DNA from: Halobacillus naozhouensis
GTDB lineage: Bacteria; Bacillota; Bacilli; Bacillales; Halobacillaceae
DNA: 64,000 bases
NCBI RefSeq assembly: GCF_029714185.1
Contig: NZ_CP121671.1
Span: 744,001-808,000 of the forward strand
Direction: 5' to 3'
In this document: piece by piece, positions 1 to 7,321 of the stretch
Layout of the letters: each line of letters starts with the position of its first letter
Numbering within the stretch: position 1 is the stretch's first letter
Notes under the pieces: generated by a model
Databases searched by the model: none
What the model was told of the DNA's origin: nothing
The model's input: the letters and a program-made list of their open reading frames with translations, nothing else
Translations under genes and position numbers: made by a program

Positions 1-2
1 TC

Positions 3-431
3 TTTTTAGCTTTAACACCATTGATTGATTTGATCTTATTAGTCACCACAAGTGTAGACTTATTCCGCGGATCTACAGCTACTATGGCCCATGCCATTGC
101 TGCTGTTTATATCGGAGTCTCCGTGGCATTCGGTAAAAGTATGATTGAATGGGCAGATGTTCGGTTTCAATACTATATAACCAGACAAGGGCCGCCACCG
201 AAGAAGCGTGTAGGGATGGACCATGCAAAGCATTATTTTAAAAGCTGGGGTCAGCATGTGCTTGCTTATGTGATAGGGGCAGGTTTTCTAGCCATCGTAA
301 TTTTCTTTATTAGTGATCCATCTCGTACGGAGGCATTAGAAAAAGTATTAAAGCTTTGGACAGTGGTACTAGGCATTGATTTCGTCATTGCGATTAGTCA
401 TTTCGTTTGGCCAAAAAAAGCCAAAGGATAA
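3..431 (+). CDS. Integral membrane protein, 5'-truncated by the window edge
   Basis: The reading frame is open to the left edge (residues such as FLALTPLIDL precede the first in-frame TTG at 21), so the true start lies outside the window. About 143 residues are visible. They contain roughly four hydrophobic segments: the entry segment ending near DLF, the AHAIAAVYIGVSVAFG stretch, VLAYVIGAGFLAIVIFFI, and WTVVLGIDFVIAISHFVW. A basic loop (PPPKKR) lies between segments two and three and the C-terminus is basic (WPKKAKG). It resembles small Bacillus membrane proteins of unknown function. No catalytic motif is visible and no function is assigned. The next gene, an RDD protein, follows in the same direction after about 150 bp. 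Confidence 0.7.
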   Translation, partial: FLALTPLIDLILLVTTSVDLFRGSTATMAHAIAAVYIGVSVAFGKSMIEWADVRFQYYITRQGPPPKKRVGMDHAKHYFKSWGQHVLAYVIGAGFLAIVIFFISDPSRTEALEKVLKLWTVVLGIDFVIAISHFVWPKKAKG

Positions 432-583
432 TTGGCATTTGTCAAAAGGAGCACTTTTGCAAGAGAAAGGGTTCTGCTCATTCTTCGCGGGTTGTATCGT
501 TCGGTAGAGTGAAAACCGCTCATGGTAATAGGTTACTAAGTGAGGTTGCTTTTCAAAAAACTGAAGTGGGAGAGTTGGCTAAT

Positions 584-1096
584 ATGTCTTACGCCCCATT
601 TAAAGTGCGAATTTATGCTTTCCTGTTAGATTACCTTGTTATTGTTATATACGGTATTTTTGTTTTAGGCACCATTTCATTTGTATTTCGATCGTATATA
701 AATTATTTATTCTCAAATTCTCCCGTTACCGCTGAATTGACAGGTTTTATAATGATAACGTTACCCGTTTCTCTTTACTTTATTATAGGCGAACAGTCCA
801 AATGGCAAGGGACATGGGGAAAAAGGAAAATGAGCATCCGTGTTGTTGATCATAGCGGGCGGCGTATTGGTAAAGGGCGTTCAGCTGTTCGAACAGCAAT
901 CAAATTTCTACCCTGGGAAGTGGCCCATTTCGGTATATGGCAGCTGATGCTTCCTACTGATTTTTCGGGGATCACCATTTTGATCATATTGAATGCCGTC
1001 AATATCACCATAATATTGTATCTATTCATTCCATTTACAAATAAAAAAAGGAAAAATATCTATGATTGGATTTCAGGAACAGTCGTCATTAAATGA
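584..1096 (+). CDS. RDD family membrane protein
   Basis: This is a 170-residue membrane protein. The N-terminal segment (KVRIYAFLLDYLVIVIYG) has the Arg and Asp placement that names the RDD family. A second conserved block, QGTWGKRKMSIRVVD, is the family's loop motif. Three or more hydrophobic helices follow, and the C-terminus KKRKNIYDWISGTVVIK is also family-typical (DW...GT.V). The reading frame is open 59 codons further upstream, but that stretch is basic and unlike the family. ATG 584, preceded by the GGGAGAG stretch, gives a normal RDD length. Some RDD proteins are linked to ion homeostasis in halophiles, but the role here is unknown. Confidence 0.75.
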   Translation: MSYAPFKVRIYAFLLDYLVIVIYGIFVLGTISFVFRSYINYLFSNSPVTAELTGFIMITLPVSLYFIIGEQSKWQGTWGKRKMSIRVVDHSGRRIGKGRSAVRTAIKFLPWEVAHFGIWQLMLPTDFSGITILIILNAVNITIILYLFIPFTNKKRKNIYDWISGTVVIK

Positions 1097-1198
1097 CTGT
1101 TTAGTCGGAGGGCGATTGTTAAGCAGTAAAATGAGACTGTACATTCTTACTTAGAGAAGCATTCAAGTGAATGATTATATACGTAGGTTTTGATAATA

Positions 1199-1245
1199 AA
1201 ACAGGGTGCCTCATAAGTGAAATACACTTGTGGGGTACCCTGTTT
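1199..1245 (-). terminator. Long hairpin terminator downstream of the YaiI/YqxD gene
   Basis: Arms 1199-1219 and 1225-1245 form a near-perfect stem (AAACAGGGT...ACCCTGTTT). Read on the minus strand the hairpin is followed by TTTTATTATC, so it suits the minus-strand gene that ends at 1267. It may also stop transcription arriving from the RDD gene. Confidence 0.75.
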
Positions 1246-1266
1246 CGCTTGAGATTGAACATTTTT

Positions 1267-1707
1267 TCACTTTGAAATGGCTGTTTTAAAAATGTCTCTA
1301 AACTTCTCCTTATCCTCCGATGTAAAAGGCTTCGGCCCCTTTGTACGCTTTCCGCTTTTTCGAGCTTTTGCACTCAAATAACGTGTTTGTAGTAATTGGT
1401 CGATGTTCTCGTTTGTATAGATAAACCCTTTATGATGAAGAACTGTACAACCTTTTGCTAAGGCTAGCGAAGCAAGGCCATAATCCTGGGTAACAATGAG
1501 GTCACCCATTTCTGCTAACTTCATAATCCGATAATCCGCAGCCTCTGGGCCAGAATCAACATAAATGGTTTCCACCCCTGATTGTTGGTCCGCATTAGAA
1601 TAATGAGAAAAACTGGTAACAAGGATAACGGGGATCTCTTCATTCGTACCTTCAGAGATAATAATATCTTTTACCGGACAAGCATCTGCATCTACATAAA
1701 TTTTCAT
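1267..1707 (-). CDS. yqxD: YaiI/YqxD family (DUF188) PIN-like protein
   Basis: This 146-residue protein begins MKIYVDADACPV, the hallmark N-terminus of the YaiI/YqxD family, and continues with conserved blocks SNADQQSG, VDSGPEAADYRI, DLIVTQDYGLA, HHKGFIYT and the basic tail RKSGKRTKGPKPF. The acidic residues of DADACPVKD, DSGPEAADY and TQDYG fit the PIN-like nuclease fold proposed for the family, although no reaction is established. An upstream in-frame ATG at 1761 adds 18 unrelated residues. ATG 1707, with GGAGAG seven bases upstream, is the likely start. It stands alone between convergent and divergent neighbours. Confidence 0.9.
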   Translation of the reverse strand: MKIYVDADACPVKDIIISEGTNEEIPVILVTSFSHYSNADQQSGVETIYVDSGPEAADYRIMKLAEMGDLIVTQDYGLASLALAKGCTVLHHKGFIYTNENIDQLLQTRYLSAKARKSGKRTKGPKPFTSEDKEKFRDIFKTAISK

Positions 1708-1958
1708 CTTTATCTCTCCGTAAATAAGTTCGAATTGATAGTGATCATACTGGCCGATCAAGGGTTTGTCAAGAGATGGAGAGACTTTAACGATATTTTA
1801 GTTACTAAACAGTGGCGATTTTGGCTCACCGATTTCCCCTTTTTCCCTGTTGCAACGTCTCTCTTCAGTTCATCATTTATGATAATATGAACAACAATAG
1901 AGGGTTATTTCCCTGAAAACGTACTTATACGAAAAGAGGAATTTATAAATTTAGAAGG

Positions 1959-3553
1959 ATGTTGAATTCTTTGAAACTATCGCTGCAAACTAAAATACTG
2001 TTTCTAGTTTTATCCCTTGCTTTTTTGATTATCATTCTGTTGACCGCATCCTTTACCTATTTGGAAGCGAAAGAGATTGAAAAGCAAAAAGCCCAGTTGG
2101 CCTTAAAGATCTCTAAGACCATTTCGTTTATGCCTGAAGTAGGCAGCGCCATTCAAACAAATGACCCTGCTAAGATTATTCAGCCTATAGCTGAAAGAAT
2201 CAGAAGAGAAATCGGAGCAGAATTTATTGTGGTCGGCAGTAAAGAAGGCATTCGCTATTCCCACCCTGTACCTGAACGGATCGGGGAAAAAATGGTTGGA
2301 GAAGATAATATCGGGCTCTTGTTGAGGGGAAGTACTACACTTCAAGGGCTGTAGGTTCATTAGGGCCTTCCCTAAGAGGCAAGTCACCGATATTTGATAA
2401 CAATGGTCAAATCATTGGGATTGTGTCTGTTGGTTTTCTTATAAAGGATATCAAAGAGCAAATCTTTCATAATGTACTTAGGGTTTCATTTAAATCATTA
2501 ATCGTTCTCCTTATAGCTGCTGGTGGAAGTGTCCTGCTGGCCAAGAATATTCGAAAGGACACGATGGGATTAGAACCCTATCAGATCGCTACCTTGTACA
2601 CGGAAAAAGATGCAATTATACAGTCCATTAGAGAGGATTTGCTGTCATATGACGAAACGGGAAGAGTCATGATGATAAACCAGACCGCGAGAAGACTATT
2701 GAATATTAAGGGAGATTTTCGTCACTTAACAATTGAAAGGCTCTTGCCTGACTCTCATCCTTATCAGATTTTCGAGACAGGAGAAGCTCAAATGGACCAA
2801 GAACTGCTGTTGGAGGATAAGACAATAATTGTAAATCGGGCACCGATTTTTCACCAAGATCAGGTGAAGGGGGTAATTGCTTCGTTTCGTGATAAAACGG
2901 AAATCGAAGAAATGCTCAATACCATTTCTGAAGTTCAACGTTATTCTGAAGATTTACGGGCTCAAACCCACGAATTTACGAATAAATTGTACGTATTGTC
3001 AAGTTTGCTGCAGCTCGGTGAGTATGATGAAGCGTTTGATATGATTCAGAATGAAACGACAAATGTTGAGGTGAAAAACCGCATTCTTTTTAACCAAATA
3101 GAGGATAGCAGGGTACAGGCTATTTTACTTGGGAAAATTGGGAAGGCTTCGGAAAAGAAAATTAAATTTGAAGTGGATTCAAACAGTTCCTTACAGAAGC
3201 TTCCCGATCATATTAACTTGACCCACCTCATCGTGATGATTGGCAACCTAGTAGACAATGCGTTTGAGGCTGTTGCGGATCGTGATAAGAATCCAACGGT
3301 AACATTCTTTGGAACGGACCTCGGCCATGATATTATCTTTGAAATCCATGATAATGGAGCTGGCATTCCTATCGAAAACCATGCCCTGCTCTTTAATAGA
3401 GGATTCACAAATAAAAAGTCTCATGCGCCAAGAGGATACGGGCTGGCTAATGTAAAGGAAACCGTCAATCAACTTGGGGGGATGGTTGAATTTCATAGTG
3501 AACCAGGCAGAGGTACGGTGTTTACGGTATACCTTCCCAAAGAACATTCATAG
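1959..3553 (+). pseudogene. Frameshifted CitA/DcuS-type sensor histidine kinase
   Basis: Two abutting frames together encode a normal dicarboxylate/citrate sensor kinase of about 530 residues. Bases 1959 to about 2310 give the first transmembrane helix and most of the extracellular PAS (CACHE-like) sensor. Bases 2312-3553 give the rest of the sensor (EGKYYTSRAVGSLGPSLRGK), the second helix, a cytoplasmic PAS domain, the H-box (RAQTHEFTNKL) and the ATPase motifs NLVDNAFEA, DNGAGIP and GYGLANVKE. The frames join cleanly if one base is restored near 2308-2312; GATAATTATCGGGCT would read DNYRA, as the family expects. As written, the protein stops at 2354 and would lack the kinase domain. It is either a real pseudogene or a single-base sequence error. 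The next gene is also broken, which favours decay of the whole system. Confidence 0.85.
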
Positions 3554-3563
3554 GAGGACAAGG

Positions 3564-4234
3564 ATGGAAACTGTAAAAGTGGCGATCGCAGAAGATGACT
3601 TTCGCGTAGCCGATATTCATGAAAAATTTCTTATGAAAATACCTAGTGTTGAAGTCGTGGGAAAAGCATTAAATGCTGAAAAAACCCTGGAACTTTTACG
3701 CTCTCAACAAACTGATCTTTTATTGCTCGATATTTACTTGCCGGACCAGCTGGGAACCGATATTCTAACGACGATACGACAGGATTTTGAAGACTTGGAA
3801 TCACGGCGGCAACAGATAAAGCCTTTCTTGAAAAAGCTATGAGAAACGGTGTAGAAAATTATTTAATCAAACCAATTACCATGGAACGCTTTACAGACAT
3901 GATTAACAAGTATATTCAAAGAAGGCACTTATTACAGAACGAGGATGAGATCAATCAAAGTGTTGTAGACAGATTATTCAAGAATTCGGAAGAGGAGAAG
4001 GAAGAAGTCATTCACGAGTTACCCACAGGAATAGATGGAGACACCCTCCATAAAATTTTGGAGGTTCTTAAAAACAGCCAGGAGGGTTTGTCTGCAGAGG
4101 AAATCGGGAAACGGATGGGAGCCTCCAGGACGACTGCAAGAAGGTACTTAGAATATTTAATTTCCATAGACAAGTGCCGTTCAGGAGTAGAATATGGTTC
4201 AGTCGGACGCCCCGAACGTAAGTACCACAGGTAA
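3564..4234 (+). pseudogene. Frameshifted CitB/DcuR-type response regulator
   Basis: ATG 3564 has a strong AGGAGG 8 bases upstream and lies 10 bp after the kinase. The first frame (to 3842) gives a receiver domain with the acidic pair AEDD, the phosphoacceptor strand LLLLDIYLPD and the loop up to FEDL. The second frame takes over near 3800 with TAATDKAFLEKAMRNG, the KP loop YLIKP, and a C-terminal helix-turn-helix (SRTTARRYLEYL) ending RPERKYHR, as in the family. The residues missing at the junction are those of receiver strand beta-4, consistent with a deletion of about 10 bases near 3797-3801. This is less easily explained as a base-calling slip than the kinase lesion. The intended target is probably the citrate-type transporter gene immediately downstream. 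Confidence 0.85.
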
Positions 4235-4259
4235 GCCAAAAAATAGCACTTACATTACT

Positions 4260-4292
4260 TGCACAATGGATTTTGACCATTGTGCATTTTTT
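4260..4292 (+). terminator. Rho-independent terminator after the two-component genes
   Basis: TGCACAATGG (4260-4269) and CCATTGTGCA (4277-4286) form a 10-bp stem followed by TTTTTT. It lies 26 bp after the regulator stop and separates the sensor genes from the transporter. Confidence 0.85.
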
Positions 4293-4412
4293 GGTGGCCA
4301 AAATCGGCAAATGAATAGTCAGAAAGTTTTTTAAAAACAGTAAACTTAAAAAGGTTACAGATCATGAACGATGATATATGCTGTTTCTAAGCTTTGAAAA
4401 CGGTACCAATCA

Positions 4413-4461
4413 TTCGAAAAAACTGCAGTTATTTAACTTTTCGAAAATGTAAGCGCTTAGA
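4413..4461 (+). promoter_or_regulatory. Transporter control region: inverted repeat and candidate cre site
   Basis: TTCGAAAA (4413-4420) and TTTTCGAA (4438-4445) form a spaced inverted repeat that could bind the response regulator. Directly after it, 4447-4461 reads ATGTAAGCGCTTAGA. This matches the Bacillus catabolite-responsive element consensus WTGNAANCGNWNNCW at all positions but one. It sits just upstream of the ribosome binding site of the citrate-type transporter. CcpA repression is known for Bacillus citM; here it is inferred from the motif alone. Confidence 0.5.
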
Positions 4462-4476
4462 ATAGGAGTGGAAACG

Positions 4477-5799
4477 ATGCTAGCTTTACTTGGATTTTTA
4501 ATGATTGCTGTTTTCATGTATTTAATCATGACAAAGCGGCTCTCTGCACTTATTGCCTTGATGGTTATACCAGTCATTTTTGCATTAATTGGCGGTTTTG
4601 GAGGAGAAATTGGCAAAATGATGCTAGACGGTGTGAAGAGTGTGGCACCGACAGGCATTATGATTATGTTTGCGATTTTGTTTTTTGGGGTCATGATTGA
4701 TGCTGGTTTATTTGATCCAGTAGTTGAAAAAATTGTTAGAATTGTAAAAGGTGACCCTTTGAAAGTAGCAATGGGAACCGCGTGTCTCATTCTTTTTGTA
4801 TCCCTGGACGGCGATGGAACAACCGCTTATATGATTACGGTTTCGGCCATGCTTCCATTGTATAAACGAGTTGGCATGAATCCGCTTATACTGGCCGGTA
4901 TCGCAGTACTAGGATCTGGAGTTATGAATTTACTACCATGGGGAGGACCGACAGCCAGGGCCATGAGTGCTTTAGGAGTCGGTGTATCAGAATTGTATGT
5001 TCCTGTGATCCCGGCCCAGATTGGCGGAGTCCTGGTGGTCTTATTTGTTGCATTTCACTATGGACGGAAAGAGAGAAAAAGGTTAGGTGTCATTCAAATC
5101 AGTCAAGATGCTATTGATGAGGTAGCAGCCGGAGAAATGGCAGCGGCTTCTGCAACAGTTGAAGAAGATGAAAGTATAAAACGTCCGAAGTTAATATGGG
5201 TGAACTTTGCTTTAACGATTGCCCTTCTGGTCTCGCTTGTTGTCGGAGTGCTGCCTACGCCCGTCTTATTTATGGTAGCCTTTGCGATTGCGATTATGAT
5301 CAACTATCCACATATGGATCAGCAGAAAGAAAGAATTTCAACATACGCAGGTAATGTGCTGTCAGTTGTGTCATTGATATTTGCTGCAGGTATCTTTACG
5401 GGGATCCTTACAGGAACGGAGATGGTCGATGCCATGGCCAATTCGTTAATTGCAATCATTCCTGAAGAATTAGGACCATATTTTGCCGTTATCACAGCGA
5501 TTGCAAGTGCACCGTTTACCTTCTTCATGTCAAATGATGCATTTTATTTCGGAGTACTACCTGTACTTGCAGAAACTGCTGCTACTTACGGGCTGGATCC
5601 AGTAGAAATCGGACGAGCCTCTCTGCTTGGCCTGCCGGTTCACTTACTAAGCCCGCTCGTACCTTCGACTTATCTGCTAGTCGGGATGGCTGGAGTTGAG
5701 TTCGGTGATCTCCAGAAAATGATGTTAAAGTGGGCAAGTCTCGCCACTATTGTTATGACAATTGTTGCAGTACTGACAGGTGTTATTTCCATCGGATAA
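4477..5799 (+). CDS. CitMHS family citrate/metal-citrate proton symporter
   Basis: This 440-residue polytopic protein has about 11-12 hydrophobic segments. Family-typical stretches include FGVMIDAGLFDP, SLDGDGTTAYMIT, LPWGGPTARA, GILTGTEMVDAMA, MSNDAFYFGVLPVL and SPLVPSTYLLVG. Members import citrate complexed with Mg2+ or Ca2+ (or the free acid) with protons. GTG 4468 is in frame, but AGGAG overlaps it; ATG 4477 has GGAG at the proper distance. The gene lies behind a CitA/CitB-type two-component pair and a candidate cre site, the standard arrangement for inducible citrate uptake. With both sensor genes frameshifted, regulation may be constitutive or lost. Confidence 0.9.
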   Translation: MLALLGFLMIAVFMYLIMTKRLSALIALMVIPVIFALIGGFGGEIGKMMLDGVKSVAPTGIMIMFAILFFGVMIDAGLFDPVVEKIVRIVKGDPLKVAMGTACLILFVSLDGDGTTAYMITVSAMLPLYKRVGMNPLILAGIAVLGSGVMNLLPWGGPTARAMSALGVGVSELYVPVIPAQIGGVLVVLFVAFHYGRKERKRLGVIQISQDAIDEVAAGEMAAASATVEEDESIKRPKLIWVNFALTIALLVSLVVGVLPTPVLFMVAFAIAIMINYPHMDQQKERISTYAGNVLSVVSLIFAAGIFTGILTGTEMVDAMANSLIAIIPEELGPYFAVITAIASAPFTFFMSNDAFYFGVLPVLAETAATYGLDPVEIGRASLLGLPVHLLSPLVPSTYLLVGMAGVEFGDLQKMMLKWASLATIVMTIVAVLTGVISIG

Positions 5800-5856
5800 T
5801 TATTCATCTTTACAACGTGATGGAAAATGATTAGCACTTAAAGAGGAGGATATGGT

Positions 5857-6111
5857 TTGAGACAGCATGTAGAAGTGGTTTATAGTCCCTGTCATGGCAG
5901 AATTGAAAAAATCTTAATTCAGAAAAATGATTATGTGTATGAATGGGAGAAGTTATTTGTAGTTAGAAATCATGATGGTCTATTGGAGGAAATAAGGATA
6001 GGTGCCAGCGGTCTTATTGCTTCTTTGGAAGTGCTTGAGAGTCAGGAAGTAGACACAAATACAATCTTAGCCACGGTGAAAGATGATCTCAACATAACCG
6101 GTAGTGATTGA
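5857..6111 (+). CDS. Small lipoyl/biotinyl-like domain protein
   Basis: This 84-residue protein starts with TTG 5857 behind AGAGGAGG. The sequence (VYSPCHGRIEKILIQKNDYVYEWEKLF, then GASGLIASLEVLESQEVDTNTILATVKDD) has the two symmetrical half-barrels of a biotinyl/lipoyl carrier fold, in which a G-x-I turn recurs in each half. The usual modified lysine motif (EAMKM-like) is absent at the hairpin, where DGLLEE occurs instead, so it is unlikely to carry biotin or lipoate. It follows the citrate transporter by 57 bp and is probably cotranscribed. A structural or adaptor role is possible, but no function can be assigned. Confidence 0.6.
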   Translation: MRQHVEVVYSPCHGRIEKILIQKNDYVYEWEKLFVVRNHDGLLEEIRIGASGLIASLEVLESQEVDTNTILATVKDDLNITGSD

Positions 6112-6163
6112 TTCATACACGGTTGCACAAGTAACTTGATAAAGATTTATATGAGATACAGGA

Positions 6164-6212
6164 AAAGCACCTTTTGGAACGCAGGTATGCGGCTTTCAAG
6201 AGGTGCTTCTAT
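6164..6212 (+). terminator. Terminator after the citrate-transporter transcript
   Basis: AAGCACCTTTTG (from about 6165) pairs with CAAGAGGTGCTT (ending about 6208), followed by CTATTA. This hairpin closes the transporter/lipoyl-like pair. The remaining bases to 6403 show no clear feature other than the upstream region of the carbonic anhydrase. Confidence 0.65.
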
Positions 6213-6403
6213 TATGAGTCAGATGATTTCAGGGAGATTAATTTTTTGTAAATAATGGAGGTGAGAGAAGGTATCCCCGAGTATTAGAAAGAAGAGTTAC
6301 AGCCTAAGGAGGGCAGTAGGGTGAACTAAAGGGCTACTACAGTAAATTACGATCAACTTCCCCTTTCTCAAAATGATTTTGACGTTCTAAGGAGGAATAC
6401 CAA

Positions 6404-7255
6404 TTGAAAAAGCTTCTCTATTACACTATTTATCTACTTCTAGTCTTGTTTATCTCAGCTTGTTCACAGCAGACCCACTCGGATGAAAAAACGGAATCTA
6501 CTGAAACAAAAGAAACGAATCAACAGGGTAAACAAACCGACCAGGCACTAGAACCTAAACAGGTTCAGTGGTCATATGAAGGGAAAAGAGGTCCTAAACA
6601 CTGGGGAGATCTTGCAGAAGAATTCGCTGCATGTGAGAAAGGTAATGAACAATCTCCAGTGAACGTTAAATTCGCTGAGGTAGAGGAAGAAAAGGACTTA
6701 CCCGAAATTCAACTTCATTATGAACCAGCCAAAGTTAGTGTGATCAATAATGGTCATACTGCTCAATTTAACCTTCCTAACGAAATGAATAACTCGATGA
6801 CGATTGGTGAAACGAACTATAGGCTCATCCAATTTCATTTTCATACTCCTAGCGAGCATCAATTTAATGGGAAACATTTTCCTGTAGAAATGCATTTCGT
6901 TCACAAGAATCCGAATAATGAATTGGCTGTAACCACCTTAATGATTGAAGAAGGGACCCAAAATAAAGAACTCGCTAGTATTTGGGGAGGAGTTCCTTCT
7001 GAAAAGACGGAGAAGGAAATCATGATGAATGAACCGGTTGACTTAGCAAGCTTACTACCACGGCAAAGCAGTACTACCTTCCACTATAGCGGGTCTTTAA
7101 CTACACCTCCATGTTCTGAGGATGTAAAGTGGATTATATTTGAGGATACTATTGAAATATCTAAGGAACAAATTGACGTTTTCAAACAAATATTCCCAAG
7201 TAATAACCGCCCTATTCAATTATTGAATGAACGAGAGGTAATGAAGAATAGCTAA
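6404..7255 (+). CDS. Alpha-carbonic anhydrase, lipoprotein
   Basis: This 283-residue exported enzyme interconverts CO2 and bicarbonate. The TTG start at 6404 has AAGGAGGAA upstream. Residues 1-20 form a lipoprotein signal ending in the lipobox ISAC, then a Lys/Glu/Thr-rich linker. The catalytic domain starts near WSYEGKRGPKHWG. Zinc ligands His145 and His147 (QFHFHTPSEH) and His164 (EMHFVH) are present, as are the conserved CEKGNEQSPVNV region and the substrate-pocket segment SLTTPPCSEDVKW. Length and motifs are normal for secreted alpha-class enzymes. It is monocistronic by position and probably works in the cell wall zone, possibly in carbon supply or pH balance. Confidence 0.93.
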   Translation: MKKLLYYTIYLLLVLFISACSQQTHSDEKTESTETKETNQQGKQTDQALEPKQVQWSYEGKRGPKHWGDLAEEFAACEKGNEQSPVNVKFAEVEEEKDLPEIQLHYEPAKVSVINNGHTAQFNLPNEMNNSMTIGETNYRLIQFHFHTPSEHQFNGKHFPVEMHFVHKNPNNELAVTTLMIEEGTQNKELASIWGGVPSEKTEKEIMMNEPVDLASLLPRQSSTTFHYSGSLTTPPCSEDVKWIIFEDTIEISKEQIDVFKQIFPSNNRPIQLLNEREVMKNS

Positions 7256-7273
7256 ATTGCCGAACATAGAAAA

Positions 7274-7309
7274 AGCTTGTAGACAAGCCGCTGGGCTTCT
7301 CTACAAGCT
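7274..7309 (-). terminator. Terminator of the M14 peptidase gene
   Basis: AGCTTGTAGA (7274-7283) and TCTACAAGCT (7300-7309) form a perfect 10-bp stem. On the minus strand it is followed by TTTTTCTATG, so it mainly serves the minus-strand peptidase, which ends 12 bp away. It lies between convergent genes and may act both ways. Confidence 0.8.
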
Positions 7310-7321
7310 GAGCATAGCTAG

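Noticed and set aside
407..583. 59-codon N-terminal extension of the RDD protein
   Set aside because: It overlaps the previous gene's end, is basic and Cys/His-rich, unlike RDD proteins, and ATG 584 gives the normal family length.
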